Assembly (NCBI RefSeq): GCF_000158955.1
Contig: NZ_GG657757.1
Coordinates: 805,805 to 858,260, forward strand
Source: Streptomyces viridochromogenes DSM 40736
GTDB taxonomy: Bacteria > Actinomycetota > Actinomycetes > Streptomycetales > Streptomycetaceae
Direction of reading: 5' to 3'
Length of the DNA stretch: 52,456 nucleotides
Shown here: positions 18,411-27,098 of the stretch, one piece after another
How positions within the stretch are numbered: position 1 is the stretch's first letter
Layout of the letters: each line of letters begins with the position of its first letter
Notes under the pieces: model-generated
Seen by the model: the letters and a program-made list of their open reading frames with translations, nothing else
Told to the model about the DNA's origin: nothing
The model's database searches: none
Position numbers and translations under genes: made by a program

Positions 18411-19448
18411 GTGCCCCAGACCAACCTCCGATCCGCAACGCGCTACGGCACCCGGCCGACCATGAAGGACGTCGCGGCACGTGCCGGAGTCGGGCTCAAG
18501 ACGGTCTCCCGGGTCGTGAACGGGGAGCCGGGCGTCACGCCGGAGACGGAGCGGCGGGTCCAGGAGGCCATCGACGCGCTCGGGTTCCGCCGCAACGACA
18601 GCGCCCGGGTGCTGCGCAAGGGCCGGACTGCGAGCATCGGCCTGGTCCTGGAGGATCTCGCGGACCCGTTCTACGGGCCGTTGAGCCGGTCGGTCGAGGA
18701 GGTGGCCCGCGCGCACGGCGCCCTGCTGATCAACGGCTCCAGCGCGGAGGACCCGGACCGTGAGCAGGAGCTGGTGCTGGCCCTGTGCGCACGGCGGGTG
18801 GACGGGCTGGTGGTGATCCCGGCCGGTGACGACCACCGGTATCTGGAACCGGAGCTCAAGGCGGGTGTCGCCACGGTGTTCGTGGACCGCCCGGCCGGGC
18901 ACATCGACGCCGACGTGGTCCTGTCGGACAACTTCGGCGGCGCCCGGGACGGCGTCGCCCACCTCATCGCGCACGGACACCGCCGGATCGGCTTCATCGG
19001 CGACATGCCCCGTATCCACACCGCCGCCGAGCGGCTGCGCGGTTACCGGGCCGCGATGGAGGACGCGGGCATACCGGTGGCGGACGCCTGGATGTCGCTC
19101 GGTGTCACCGACCCCGAGCGGGTGCGCAGGGCCGCCGAGGAGATGCTGTCCGGCCCGGACCCGGTCACCGCGGTCTTCGCGGGCAACAACCGGGTGACGG
19201 TCACCGTGGTCCGGGTGCTCGCCGAGCAGACCCGCAGTGTCGCCCTGGTCGGCTTCGACGACATCGAGCTCGCCGACCTGCTGCGGCCGGGCGTCACGGT
19301 CGTCGCGCAGGACGCGGCGGACATCGGCCGTACCGCCGCGGAACGCCTGTTCCGGCAGCTGGACGGCACGCTGGTCGCCCCGGAGCGCATCGAGCTGCCG
19401 ACCCGGCTGATCACCCGCGGCTCGGGCGAGCTTCCCCCGGCGGACTGA
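18411..19448 (+). CDS. LacI family transcriptional regulator
   Basis: A 345-residue regulator. The N-terminal helix-turn-helix is standard (TMKDVAARAGVGLKTVSRVV then NGEPGVTPETERRVQEAI), followed by the hinge helix and a periplasmic-binding-protein-like core (IGLVLEDLADPFYGPLSRSV, FVDRPAGHIDADVV, VGFDDIELADLLRPGVTVV). GTG 18411 is chosen because the operator lies upstream of it; ATG 18462 (MKDVAARAG) is the alternative. It is divergent from the ROK kinase and 8 bp upstream of a gamma-glutamylcyclotransferase-like gene. Confidence 0.9.
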   Translation: MPQTNLRSATRYGTRPTMKDVAARAGVGLKTVSRVVNGEPGVTPETERRVQEAIDALGFRRNDSARVLRKGRTASIGLVLEDLADPFYGPLSRSVEEVARAHGALLINGSSAEDPDREQELVLALCARRVDGLVVIPAGDDHRYLEPELKAGVATVFVDRPAGHIDADVVLSDNFGGARDGVAHLIAHGHRRIGFIGDMPRIHTAAERLRGYRAAMEDAGIPVADAWMSLGVTDPERVRRAAEEMLSGPDPVTAVFAGNNRVTVTVVRVLAEQTRSVALVGFDDIELADLLRPGVTVVAQDAADIGRTAAERLFRQLDGTLVAPERIELPTRLITRGSGELPPAD

Positions 19449-19455
19449 GCGGACC

Positions 19456-20271
19456 ATGGACGACGTCACCGACCGCTCGCTGCGCGCGCTCGGCCTGGCC
19501 GAGGCGCCGCGCGAGCATCCGCTGCTGTATCCGGGCGCGTGGCCCGCCGACTCCGGGCTCCTGGACGGGGAGTGCTTCCTGCCGCTGGACCGGCTGGTGC
19601 ACGACGACCGCACGCCGGTTCTCGCCATCGGCTCGAACGCCTGCCCGGGGCAGCTGCGGCACAAGATGCGGGAGTTCGGGATCATGTCGCCGATCCCGAT
19701 GGTGAAGGCCCGCGTGGCTGGAGTCGACGCCGGTGTCTCGGCGCACGTGAGCCGCATGGGGTACGTGTCGGCCTCGCCGGTCAGCGCCCCGGACACCGTG
19801 CGCGAGCTGTTCGTCATCTGGCTCGACGACGAGCAGCTCACGGTGATCGACGCGAGCGAGGGCGCCCCGGTGCCGGGCGGTAACTTCGACCGGGCGTGGC
19901 TGCCCGCGCCCGACGTACGGATCGACCTCGCGGACGGCACCCGCCTGCCGGGCGCGTACGCGTACGTCAACCGGCACGGTGTCCTGCACGACGGCACGGG
20001 AGTGCCGCGCACCCATCCGGGCGAGCGGGAGATCCTCACCGAGCTGCTCGTCGGCCTGCCGCGCTTCCGGGAGCTGTTCGGCGTGGTCCCCGAGGAGTTC
20101 TGTGAACGGGCGCGCGCCGACCGGCGGTTGTGCGAGCGGGGCACGCGGCTGTTCATCGAGGAGAAGCTGGTGACGGCCTCCGGGCTGGAGCGGTACGTGG
20201 CCGGCGATGCGCGGGCTCAGCACAAGGGAAGCCCGGGAACCGGCCCGTCGTTGTCGCCGCCCTTGATGTAG
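19456..20271 (+). CDS. Gamma-glutamylcyclotransferase-like protein
   Basis: A 271-residue protein. PVLAIGSNACPGQLRHKM near residues 55-72 matches the 'YGSN..P.QL..R' substrate loop of the gamma-glutamylcyclotransferase (BtrG/GGCT) fold, and AYAYVNRHGVL is a later beta-strand. No clear catalytic Glu can be fixed by eye. Family members act on gamma-glutamyl amines or are uncharacterised. It starts 8 bp after the LacI stop, so it is probably cotranscribed. Its last 55 bases overlap the convergent kinase gene. Confidence 0.62.
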   Translation: MDDVTDRSLRALGLAEAPREHPLLYPGAWPADSGLLDGECFLPLDRLVHDDRTPVLAIGSNACPGQLRHKMREFGIMSPIPMVKARVAGVDAGVSAHVSRMGYVSASPVSAPDTVRELFVIWLDDEQLTVIDASEGAPVPGGNFDRAWLPAPDVRIDLADGTRLPGAYAYVNRHGVLHDGTGVPRTHPGEREILTELLVGLPRFRELFGVVPEEFCERARADRRLCERGTRLFIEEKLVTASGLERYVAGDARAQHKGSPGTGPSLSPPLM

Positions 20272-21881
20272 ACGTCGCTGACCCAGACGTCCGTGTTGCC
20301 GCTGTCGTCGTCGGTCCTCGCCCACCAGATGTTGGTCCACGGACCGGCCGTCTCACGGCGGCCCAGGTTCTTCTGGCAGTAGAAGTAGTTGGTGCCCGCC
20401 TTGAGTACGCCGATCTTGGCGCCGGAGGCGGTGTGGGAGTCGGCGGTCTTCCAGACCTGGCAGTTGTACGTGCCGCCGCCGATGGGGTGGCAGGCCGGGG
20501 CCTGGGAGGACGGCTCGCCGGTGGGCTCGGGCTTTTTCCCGCCGGCGGGCTTTCCCGACTCGGCGGGCCTCTCGGACTCTGTGGTCTTCTCGGATTCGGT
20601 GGTCTTCTCGGAGGGGGTCCTGCCCTTCTCGTCGCTGTGTTCCCCCGGCCGGGTCGCGGTCGAACCGTCGTCGGTGCGGCCGGGCGCGGAGGCGGCGGGC
20701 ACGTCGTCCGCGCGGGCGGCATCGGTCCGCGCTCCGCCTTCCGTGCGGCCGGAATCGCCGAGCAGCGCGATCGTGGTACCGGCCGCCGCGAGGACGACGG
20801 TGACGGCAGCGGCGGCGAGGAGGGCGCGACGCTTTCCGCGGCGGGGCGCGGTGCGCGAGTCCATCGGGCCCGTGGGGGCCTGCCCCGGCGAGGCGGCGCC
20901 CGGCGGCACCTGCTGCGGTGGCCCGAACCCCGGCGGTACCGACGGGACACCGCGCTCCGTGTCCGGCCGCGCCGGCGAGAGCGAGGGGCCCGCTCGCAGC
21001 GATGACGTGGGCGTGTCCCCGCCGCCCGTGTCGGCCACGTTCTGGAGCAGTTCGCGGGCCTGGGCGGCCTGAGGGCGGGACTCGGGGCGCTTGTCCATCA
21101 GGCGCTGGAGGACGGGGCCGAGAGGTCCGGAGCGCCGGGGCTCCGGCAGCGGCTCGTTGACGATCGCGGTGAGCGTCGAGAACGTGGACGTACGGCGGAA
21201 GGGCGAGGCGCCCTCGACGGCCGCGTACAGCGTGGCGCCCAGGGACCAGATGTCGGACGCGGGACCGGGGTCGGCGCCCTGGGCGCGCTCGGGGGCCAGG
21301 TAGTCGAGGGAGCCGACGAGTTCGCCGCTGCGGGTGAGGTGGGTGGCCGAGCCGTCGCCGGGGTCGTCCATGGTGGCGATGCCGAAGTCGGTGAGGACGA
21401 CGCGGCCGGAGCGGTCGAGCAGGATGTTGCCGGGCTTCACGTCACGGTGCAGGACGCCCGCCCGGTGGGCGGCGGCCAGCGCGTCCATCACCTTCGCGCC
21501 GATACCGGCCGCCTCGCCCGGGTCCAGCGTGCCGCGCTCGCGCAGCACGTCGTCCAGGGACGGCCCGTCCACCAGCTCCATGACGATGAGGGGGCGGCCG
21601 TCGACCTCCGCGATGTCGTGCACGGCGACGACGCCGGGGTGACGGACCCGGGCCGCCGCGCGCGCCTCGCGCCGCATCCGCAGCCGCAGCCCGGCCAGTT
21701 CGGGTCCGGCCGCGTCGGTGTAGGTGCGCAGTTCCTTGACGGCGACCTCACGGCCGAGGACCTCGTCGACGGCCTTCCAGACGACGCCCATGCCCCCGCG
21801 GCCCAGCTGGGTCATGACGCGGTAGCGTCCCGCCAGCAGCCGGCCGGCCCCCTCCGCCTGCCCGTACTCCCCCGTCGACAC
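20217..21881 (-). CDS. Ser/Thr protein kinase with extracellular domain
   Basis: A 554-residue receptor-like kinase. The kinase domain (20-285) has the glycine loop GRGGMGVVWKA, Lys49 (VAVKE), HRDVKPGN with catalytic Asp147, and DFG at 165-167. A Pro-rich linker leads to a single transmembrane helix at about 353-374 (ALLAAAAVTVVLAAAGTTIA). Outside lies a long Glu/Lys/Ser/Thr-rich stalk with imperfect SEKTTE repeats, then a globular domain of about 90 residues with four Cys (CHPIGGGTYNCQVWK ... NYFYCQ ... VPGLPLC) that probably senses a ligand. It is a PknB-type kinase without PASTA repeats. The ligand is unknown. Confidence 0.93.
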   Translation of the reverse strand: MSTGEYGQAEGAGRLLAGRYRVMTQLGRGGMGVVWKAVDEVLGREVAVKELRTYTDAAGPELAGLRLRMRREARAAARVRHPGVVAVHDIAEVDGRPLIVMELVDGPSLDDVLRERGTLDPGEAAGIGAKVMDALAAAHRAGVLHRDVKPGNILLDRSGRVVLTDFGIATMDDPGDGSATHLTRSGELVGSLDYLAPERAQGADPGPASDIWSLGATLYAAVEGASPFRRTSTFSTLTAIVNEPLPEPRRSGPLGPVLQRLMDKRPESRPQAAQARELLQNVADTGGGDTPTSSLRAGPSLSPARPDTERGVPSVPPGFGPPQQVPPGAASPGQAPTGPMDSRTAPRRGKRRALLAAAAVTVVLAAAGTTIALLGDSGRTEGGARTDAARADDVPAASAPGRTDDGSTATRPGEHSDEKGRTPSEKTTESEKTTESERPAESGKPAGGKKPEPTGEPSSQAPACHPIGGGTYNCQVWKTADSHTASGAKIGVLKAGTNYFYCQKNLGRRETAGPWTNIWWARTDDDSGNTDVWVSDVYIKGGDNDGPVPGLPLC

Positions 21882-21916
21882 CGCTGCCCCGTTCCTGTGA
21901 CCCCAACGGATCCACC

Positions 21917-21934
21917 GCCACGTCGGTACGTGGC
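21917..21934. promoter_or_regulatory. Inverted repeat upstream of the kinase gene
   Basis: GCCACGT-CGGT-ACGTGGC is a perfect 7-bp inverted repeat, 36-53 bp upstream of the kinase start on its own strand. It may be an operator or lie in the 5' leader. Confidence 0.35.
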
Positions 21935-22040
21935 GTACAGACTACGGGGCGGCGGTGACGGCGGCGGCCGCCGTGGACGGCTGTGACAGTGCCGGTACGC
22001 GCTGACGGGAAAGGCCGGGAGCGCCGTCGGGCGGAAACCG

Positions 22041-23342
22041 TCATGCGGAAGCCGTCAGGTCCCCTCGCCGGGGCGTCGCGAAGCTCTCCAGGTCGGCGCG
22101 GGTCAGACCCGCCAGCCGGGCGACCTCGGCGATGTCCAGGGCGCCGCAGTCCAGGCCGCGCAGCAGGTAGCCGCTGAGGGCCTTGGCGGTGGCGGGCTCG
22201 TCCATGACGTCGCCGCCGGTGCGGTTGGCGTAGCGGGACAGGCGGGCGGCCGCCTGCTCGAAGCCCTCGCGGTAGAAGGCGAAGACGGCCGCGTAGCGGG
22301 TGGGGATGTGGCCGGGGTGCATGTCCCAGCCCTGGTAGTAGGCGCGGGCCAGGGCGCGGCGGGTGAGGCCGTAGTGCAGGCGCCAGGCCGCGTGCACCTT
22401 CTCCGTCGGGCCGACCGGCAGGACGTTCGTCGAGCCGTCCGAGACGCGGACGCCCGTACCGGCCGCCGCGACCTGCATGACGGCCTTGGCGTGGTCGGCG
22501 GCGGGGTGGTCACTGGCCTGGTGCGCGGCGGAGACGCCGAGGCAGGCGCTGTAGTCGAAGGTGCCGTAGTGCAGACCGGTGGCTCGGCCCTCGGCGGCCT
22601 GGATCATCCGGGCGACGGTGGCGGTGCCGTCGGCGGCGAGGATGGACTGGCTGGTCTCGATCTGGATCTCGAAGCCGATCCGGCCGGGCTCCAGGCCGTG
22701 TGCCTTCTCGAAGGCCTCCAGGAGCCGCACCATGGCGGTGACCTGCTCGGGATACGTCACCTTCGGCAGGGTGAGCACCAGCCCGGCGGGCAGACCACCG
22801 GCCTCGATCAGGCCGGTGAGGAAGACGTCGAGGGTGCGGATGCCCCGGGCGCGTACGGGTGCCTCCATGCACTTCATGCGGATGCCCATGTAGGGGGCGG
22901 CGGTGCCCTCCTCGTAGGCCTCGGCGATCAGGCGGGCGGCGCGTGCGGCGGCCTCGTCCTCCTCGGCGTCGGGGCGGTTGCCGTATCCGTCCTCGAAGTC
23001 GACGCGCAGGTCCTCGATCGGCTCGCGCTCCAGCTTGGCGCGTACTCGGGCGTGGACCGGCTCGGCGAGTTCCTCGGTGAGGCCGAGGACGGCGGCGAAG
23101 GAGGCGGCGTCCGGGGCGTGTTTCTCGAGGGCGTCCAGGGCGCGGTCGCCCCAGGAGCGCACGGTGTCGGCGGCGAAGACGTCGCCGGGGACGTACACGG
23201 TGTGGACGGGCTGGCGGGTGCCGGGGTCGCCGGGGTAGCGGCGCTCCAGCTCGGCGTCGACCGGCGCGAGGGAGGCGCTGATCTCCTCGCTGACGGCGCC
23301 CGCGAGGCTCGTCGCCACCTTCTCCTGCTGGCCCTGACCCAT
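22041..23342 (-). CDS. HpcH/HpaI aldolase/citrate lyase-like protein (DUF6986 type)
   Basis: A 433-residue TIM-barrel protein of the HpcH/HpaI/CitE superfamily: DLRVDFEDGYGNRPDAEEDE supplies acidic metal ligands, IGFEIQIETSQSIL another, and the barrel continues with LTLPKVTYPEQV and GLHYGTFDYSACLGV. The extended C-terminus (YYQGWDMHPGHIPTRYAAVF) fits the DUF6986 group, which is often found near purine/allantoin or glyoxylate genes. C-C bond lyase activity is inference. ATG 23342 has AGGAGG 8 nt upstream. Confidence 0.8.
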   Translation of the reverse strand: MGQGQQEKVATSLAGAVSEEISASLAPVDAELERRYPGDPGTRQPVHTVYVPGDVFAADTVRSWGDRALDALEKHAPDAASFAAVLGLTEELAEPVHARVRAKLEREPIEDLRVDFEDGYGNRPDAEEDEAAARAARLIAEAYEEGTAAPYMGIRMKCMEAPVRARGIRTLDVFLTGLIEAGGLPAGLVLTLPKVTYPEQVTAMVRLLEAFEKAHGLEPGRIGFEIQIETSQSILAADGTATVARMIQAAEGRATGLHYGTFDYSACLGVSAAHQASDHPAADHAKAVMQVAAAGTGVRVSDGSTNVLPVGPTEKVHAAWRLHYGLTRRALARAYYQGWDMHPGHIPTRYAAVFAFYREGFEQAAARLSRYANRTGGDVMDEPATAKALSGYLLRGLDCGALDIAEVARLAGLTRADLESFATPRRGDLTASA

Positions 23343-23368
23343 TCCGAGACCCTCCTCTTTTCCGCTGT

Positions 23369-23400
23369 ACGGAATCAACAATCCGTAGAGCGAAGTTATC
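23369..23400 (-). promoter_or_regulatory. Promoter and operator-like repeat for the DUF6986-type gene
   Basis: On the minus strand TTGACC lies 16 bp before GATAAC (plus-strand GTTATC at 23395-23400). Directly downstream is ACGGA-N8-TCCGT (23369-23386), which would overlap the transcription start. The pattern suggests repression by an IclR or GntR type regulator; no such gene is in the window. Confidence 0.45.
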
Positions 23401-23536
23401 GGCCGACCTTCGGCCTGGTCAACACCGTCTTACGGTGGCGTTTCCCATCCTTCACCCTCGGTCGCTGCAGACCCACCCTCTTCTTCCGTATTCAGAGGGC
23501 AAGCGTCATCCTGACGTGCAAGGGGAGGGAGACCAC

Positions 23537-24442
23537 GTGCCGAACGAGGCCGGCGTGACACGCCGCCACGGGCTCAAGGCGGCGGCCGCCGCCGTCGTCG
23601 CAGGACCGCTGCTCACCACCGCGGGCCCCACATCGTCCGCTTCCGCCGGCGAGCACAAGGGCGCCCTGAAGGTGATGACGTTCAACGTCCGCTTCGGGAC
23701 CGTCGTCGACAGGACACCGCGCTGGGAGGTGCGCCGACCGGTGATGCGGGAACTGCTGCGCCGCGAGCGACCGCACGTCATCGGCACCCAGGAAGGGCTC
23801 TACCGGCAGGTGCGCGCGATCGAGAAGGACCTCGGCGAGCACTACGACTGGATCGGCACCGGACGCGGGGGCGGCAGCAAGGACGAGTTCATGGCGGTCT
23901 TCTACGACACGCGCAGACTCGAGCCCCTCGAGTTCGACCACTTCTGGCTCTCCGGCACCCCGTACGCGATCGCCTCGAACACCTGGGGTGCGGACTGGCT
24001 GCGCATGGTGACCTGGGTCCGTTTCGCCGACCTCGCCGAGGGGGGACGGGAGTTCTACGTCCTCAACACCCATCTGGACAGCGTCAGCCAGTACGCCCGG
24101 GAACGCTCGGTGGGGCTCATCGGCGAGACGATCGCCGGGTGGGACCGGTCGTTACCGGTCATCGTCACCGGCGACTTCAACGCGGGCGCCCACGACAACC
24201 GGGTGTACGACCTCATGCTGGACATCGGACTGGTGGACGCCTGGGACGCGGCGGCCTCGCGGGGTCCGGCGTACGGGACGTACCACGGCTACCGGGGGCC
24301 CAGACCCGGCGGGCGGCGCATCGACTGGATCCTCACGACGCCCGGGGTGACCACGCACTGGGCCGGGATGAACACCTTCAGCAGGGACGGGACGTACCCG
24401 AGCGACCACCTGCCGGTGCAGGCCTCGATGACCCTCGGATGA
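23537..24442 (+). CDS. Secreted endonuclease/exonuclease/phosphatase (Tat), TTA codon
   Basis: A 301-residue protein. VTRRHGLKAAAAAVVAGPLL carries a twin-arginine motif (TRRHGLK) and a hydrophobic core, cleaved near SASA, so it is Tat-exported. The mature domain is DNase-I-like: MTFNVRFG, HVIGTQEG, VLNTHLDS, VTGDFNAG, IDWILTT and SDHLPV all match metal-dependent phosphodiesterases. GTG 23537 has GGGGAGGGA upstream. Codon 206 is TTA (24152-24154), the rare Leu codon read by the bldA tRNA in Streptomyces, so translation may be limited to late growth. Substrate (phosphoester, nucleic acid or lipid) unknown. A strong terminator follows. Confidence 0.88.
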   Translation: MPNEAGVTRRHGLKAAAAAVVAGPLLTTAGPTSSASAGEHKGALKVMTFNVRFGTVVDRTPRWEVRRPVMRELLRRERPHVIGTQEGLYRQVRAIEKDLGEHYDWIGTGRGGGSKDEFMAVFYDTRRLEPLEFDHFWLSGTPYAIASNTWGADWLRMVTWVRFADLAEGGREFYVLNTHLDSVSQYARERSVGLIGETIAGWDRSLPVIVTGDFNAGAHDNRVYDLMLDIGLVDAWDAAASRGPAYGTYHGYRGPRPGGRRIDWILTTPGVTTHWAGMNTFSRDGTYPSDHLPVQASMTLG

Positions 24443-24445
24443 GAA

Positions 24446-24482
24446 GAGGCCCCCGGACCGTTCGTGCGGTCACGGGGGCCTC
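24446..24482. terminator. Bidirectional terminator between phosphodiesterase and etfA
   Basis: GAGGCCCCCG-GACCG-TTCGTG-CGGTC-A-CGGGGGCCTC forms a 15-bp stem with one bulged A. It lies 4 bp after the phosphodiesterase stop and 17 bp after etfA on the other strand. Confidence 0.75.
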
Positions 24483-24498
24483 CTGCAGCCGGGGTCGA

Positions 24499-25461
24499 TC
24501 AGCCCTTGCGGGTCTTGATCTCCTCGGTCAGGGCGGGGACGACGTCGAAGAGGTCGCCGACGACGCCGTAGTCGACGAGGTCGAAGATCGGCGCCTCGGC
24601 GTCCTTGTTGATCGCCACGATCGTCTTCGAGGTCTGCATACCGGCACGGTGCTGGATCGCGCCGGAGATGCCGGAGGCGATGTACAGCTGCGGCGAGACG
24701 GACTTACCGGTCTGGCCGACCTGGTTGGTGTGCGGGTACCAGCCGGCGTCCACCGCGGCACGGGAGGCACCGACGGCCGCGCCGAGGGAGTCGGCGAGCG
24801 ACTCGATGATCGCGAAGTTCTCCGCGCCGTTGACGCCACGGCCACCGGAGACCACGATCGCGGCCTCGGTCAGCTCCGGACGGCCCGTCGACTCACGCGG
24901 CGTACGGCCGGTGACCTTGGTGCCGGTGGCCTGCGCGGAGAAGGACACCGAAAGGGCCTCGACCGCACCGGCGGCCGGGGCGGCCTCCACGGCGGCGCTG
25001 TTGGGCTTGACCGTGATGACCGGGGTGCCCTTGGAGACACGGGACTTGGTGGTGAAGGACGCGGCGAACACCGACTGGGTGGCCACGGGGCCCTCGTCGC
25101 CGGCCTCCAGGTCGACGGCGTCGGTGATGATGCCGGAGCCCAGACGCAGCGCCAGACGCGCGGCGATCTCCTTGCCCTCGGCGGAGGACGGGACCAGCAC
25201 CGCGGCCGGCGACACCTCGGCAACGGCGGCCTGCAGCGCGTCCACCTTCGGTACGACGAGGTAGTCGGCGTACTCGGCGGCCTCGTGGGTGAGGACCTTG
25301 ACCGCGCCGTGCTCGGCGAGCGTGGCGGCGGTGTCGGCGGCACCCGCACCGAGCGCGACGGCGACCGGCTCGCCGACGCGGCGGGCCAGGGTCAGCAGCT
25401 CCAGGGTGGGCTTGCGGACGGCACCGTCCACGTGGTCGACATAGACGAGAACTTCAGCCAT
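24499..25461 (-). CDS. etfA: Electron transfer flavoprotein subunit alpha
   Basis: A 320-residue EtfA. The N-terminal domain starts [20 protein letters not shown]. The C-terminal FAD domain has the family signature around [37 protein letters not shown] and [20 protein letters not shown]. With EtfB it carries electrons from acyl-CoA and other dehydrogenases to the quinone pool through ETF:quinone oxidoreductase. The order etfB-etfA with 54 bp between is the usual Streptomyces arrangement. No fix or dehydrogenase genes flank it, so it is probably the general ETF. Confidence 0.96.
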   Translation of the reverse strand: MAEVLVYVDHVDGAVRKPTLELLTLARRVGEPVAVALGAGAADTAATLAEHGAVKVLTHEAAEYADYLVVPKVDALQAAVAEVSPAAVLVPSSAEGKEIAARLALRLGSGIITDAVDLEAGDEGPVATQSVFAASFTTKSRVSKGTPVITVKPNSAAVEAAPAAGAVEALSVSFSAQATGTKVTGRTPRESTGRPELTEAAIVVSGGRGVNGAENFAIIESLADSLGAAVGASRAAVDAGWYPHTNQVGQTGKSVSPQLYIASGISGAIQHRAGMQTSKTIVAINKDAEAPIFDLVDYGVVGDLFDVVPALTEEIKTRKG

Positions 25462-25515
25462 GGGACTTCTTCTCTCCTGCTTGCGAAAGATGAGGGACGG
25501 TCAGCGACTGCGGGA

Positions 25516-26304
25516 TCAGATGAACTTCTGGCCCGCGAGGAACTCAGCGAGCTGCTTGCCGCCCTCGCCCTCGTCCTTGACGATCGTGCCCGCGGTACGG
25601 GCCGGGCGCTCGGCCGCGTTGTCGACCGTGGTGTAGGCGCCCTCCAGGCCGACCTCCTCGGCCTCCAGGTCCAGGTCGGACAGGTCCCAGGACTCGACCG
25701 GCTTCTTCTTGGCCGCCATGATGCCCTTGAAGGACGGGTAACGCGCCTCGCCCGACTGGTCGGTCACCGACACGACCGCCGGCAGGGACGCCTCCAGGTT
25801 CTCCGAGGCGGCGTCGCCGTCGCGGCGGCCCTTGACCGTGCCGTCCTCGACCGACACCTCCGACAGCAGCGTCACCTGCGGCACGCCCAGACGCTCGGCG
25901 AGCAGCGCCGGGACCACGCCCATGGTGCCGTCGGTGGAGGCCATGCCGGAGACGACCAGGTCGTAGCCGGCCTTCTCGATCGCCTTGGCCAGGATCAGGG
26001 AGGTGCCGATGGCGTCGGTGCCGTGGATGTCGTCGTCCTCGACGTGGATCGCCTTGTCCGCGCCCATGGACAGCGCCTTGCGCAGGGCGTCCTTGGCGTC
26101 CTCCGGGCCCACCGTCAGAACGGTGATCTCCACGTCGTCGTCGGAGTTCTCGGAGATCTGCAGCGCCTGCTCGACCGCGTACTCGTCGAGCTCGGAGAGC
26201 AGACCGTCCACGTCGTCCCGGTCGACGGTCAGGTCATCGGCGAAGTGCCGGTCGCCAGTGGCGTCGGGCACGTACTTCACAGTGACAACGATCCTCAAGC
26301 TCAC
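25516..26304 (-). CDS. etfB: Electron transfer flavoprotein subunit beta
   Basis: A 262-residue EtfB: MSLRIVVTVKYVPDATGDRH at the N-terminus, DEYAVEQALQI and VTLLSEVSVEDGTVKGRRDG in the nucleotide-binding fold, and PAVVSVTDQSGEARYPSFKG near the end, all standard. It forms the heterodimer with EtfA and binds AMP. The GTG start at 26304 follows GTAGGAGAG. The gene leads the operon, with a 5' leader of roughly 110 nt that contains a hairpin. Confidence 0.96.
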   Translation of the reverse strand: MSLRIVVTVKYVPDATGDRHFADDLTVDRDDVDGLLSELDEYAVEQALQISENSDDDVEITVLTVGPEDAKDALRKALSMGADKAIHVEDDDIHGTDAIGTSLILAKAIEKAGYDLVVSGMASTDGTMGVVPALLAERLGVPQVTLLSEVSVEDGTVKGRRDGDAASENLEASLPAVVSVTDQSGEARYPSFKGIMAAKKKPVESWDLSDLDLEAEEVGLEGAYTTVDNAAERPARTAGTIVKDEGEGGKQLAEFLAGQKFI

Positions 26305-26335
26305 GCCGGCTCTCCTACTGCATCGTCATTTCTAG

Positions 26336-26449
26336 GCTGCCTACTTGCAGGCAGCATAGGTGCCTCAAGCGGCCGATCCCGGTCGGGGCGACCCACGCTC
26401 CGAGCGAAATATTACTCGTCAGTACACCTAGTTCATTCCCGCTAAGCAA
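26336..26449 (-). promoter_or_regulatory. etfBA promoter, operator-like site and leader hairpin
   Basis: On the minus strand TTGCTT (plus 26444-26449), 17 bp, TGTACT (plus 26421-26426) is a good promoter. TACT-CGTC-AGTA (26413-26424) is a palindrome over the -10 and start region, so it may bind a repressor. In the leader, GCTGCCT-ACTTGC-AGGCAGC (26336-26355) can fold into a 7-bp hairpin. AAGCGCTT at 26448-26455 touches the -35. Confidence 0.5.
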
Positions 26450-26523
26450 GCGCTTTGAACTGTGACCTTCGCAACGCAGCGTAACCGGAACTCGACGGTC
26501 CCGCAGCTCGAGGGGCGCCCGGC

Positions 26524-27015
26524 TCAGTCACCCAGGCGACGGAAACGTCCCTGGTGGTAGAGGAGCGGCCGGCCGCTGCCCGTGGGGTCTCCGTGCACGA
26601 CCTCCGCGATCACGATCCGATGGTCCCCGGCGGGCACCCGCGTGACGACTCGGCCCACCAGCCAGGCGATCACGCCGTCGAGCACGGGGACGCCTTCGGG
26701 CCCCTCGCGCCACTGGGTGGGCGCCGCGAAGCGGTCGGCGCCGCTGCGGGCGAAGGTGGCGGCCAGCTCCTGCTGGTGCTCCCCGAGGACATGGATGCCG
26801 ACGTGGTCGGCGGCGGCGATCGCGGGCCAGCTGGAGGAGCCGGTGCCGACCCCGAAGGACAGCAGAGGCGGCTCGGCGGAGACGGAGCTGAGGGACGTCG
26901 CGGTGAAGCCCACCGGACCCGCGTCATCCCGCGCGGTGATCACGGCGACTCCCGCCGCATGCCGCCGGAAGACCGAGCGCAGAAGGTCGGTCGCGGTGAG
27001 AAGGTCCGAAGGCAT
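26524..27015 (-). CDS. Flavin reductase family protein
   Basis: A 163-residue flavin reductase domain: LRSVFRRHAAGVAVITARDD, GPVGFTATSLSSVSAEPPLL and HVGIHVLGEHQQELAATFAR are the FMN-binding split-barrel motifs, and RVPAGDHRIVIAEVVHGDP ends it. It supplies reduced flavin to two-component monooxygenases or reduces other acceptors; no oxygenase partner is adjacent. The thioredoxin-type gene lies upstream on the same strand, 83 bp away, so cotranscription is possible. Confidence 0.9.
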   Translation of the reverse strand: MPSDLLTATDLLRSVFRRHAAGVAVITARDDAGPVGFTATSLSSVSAEPPLLSFGVGTGSSSWPAIAAADHVGIHVLGEHQQELAATFARSGADRFAAPTQWREGPEGVPVLDGVIAWLVGRVVTRVPAGDHRIVIAEVVHGDPTGSGRPLLYHQGRFRRLGD

Positions 27016-27098
27016 GGGGTCAGGCTGACGATAAATGGTACGCGCAGTCAAGTTCGTTCCGTGATGTGGGAGATGACTCACCGACCGCGTCGCCTCGC

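Noticed and set aside
24139..26445. A 768-codon plus-strand open frame
   Set aside because: Antisense to etfBA and out of frame with the phosphodiesterase; Arg/Gly-rich with no motif.
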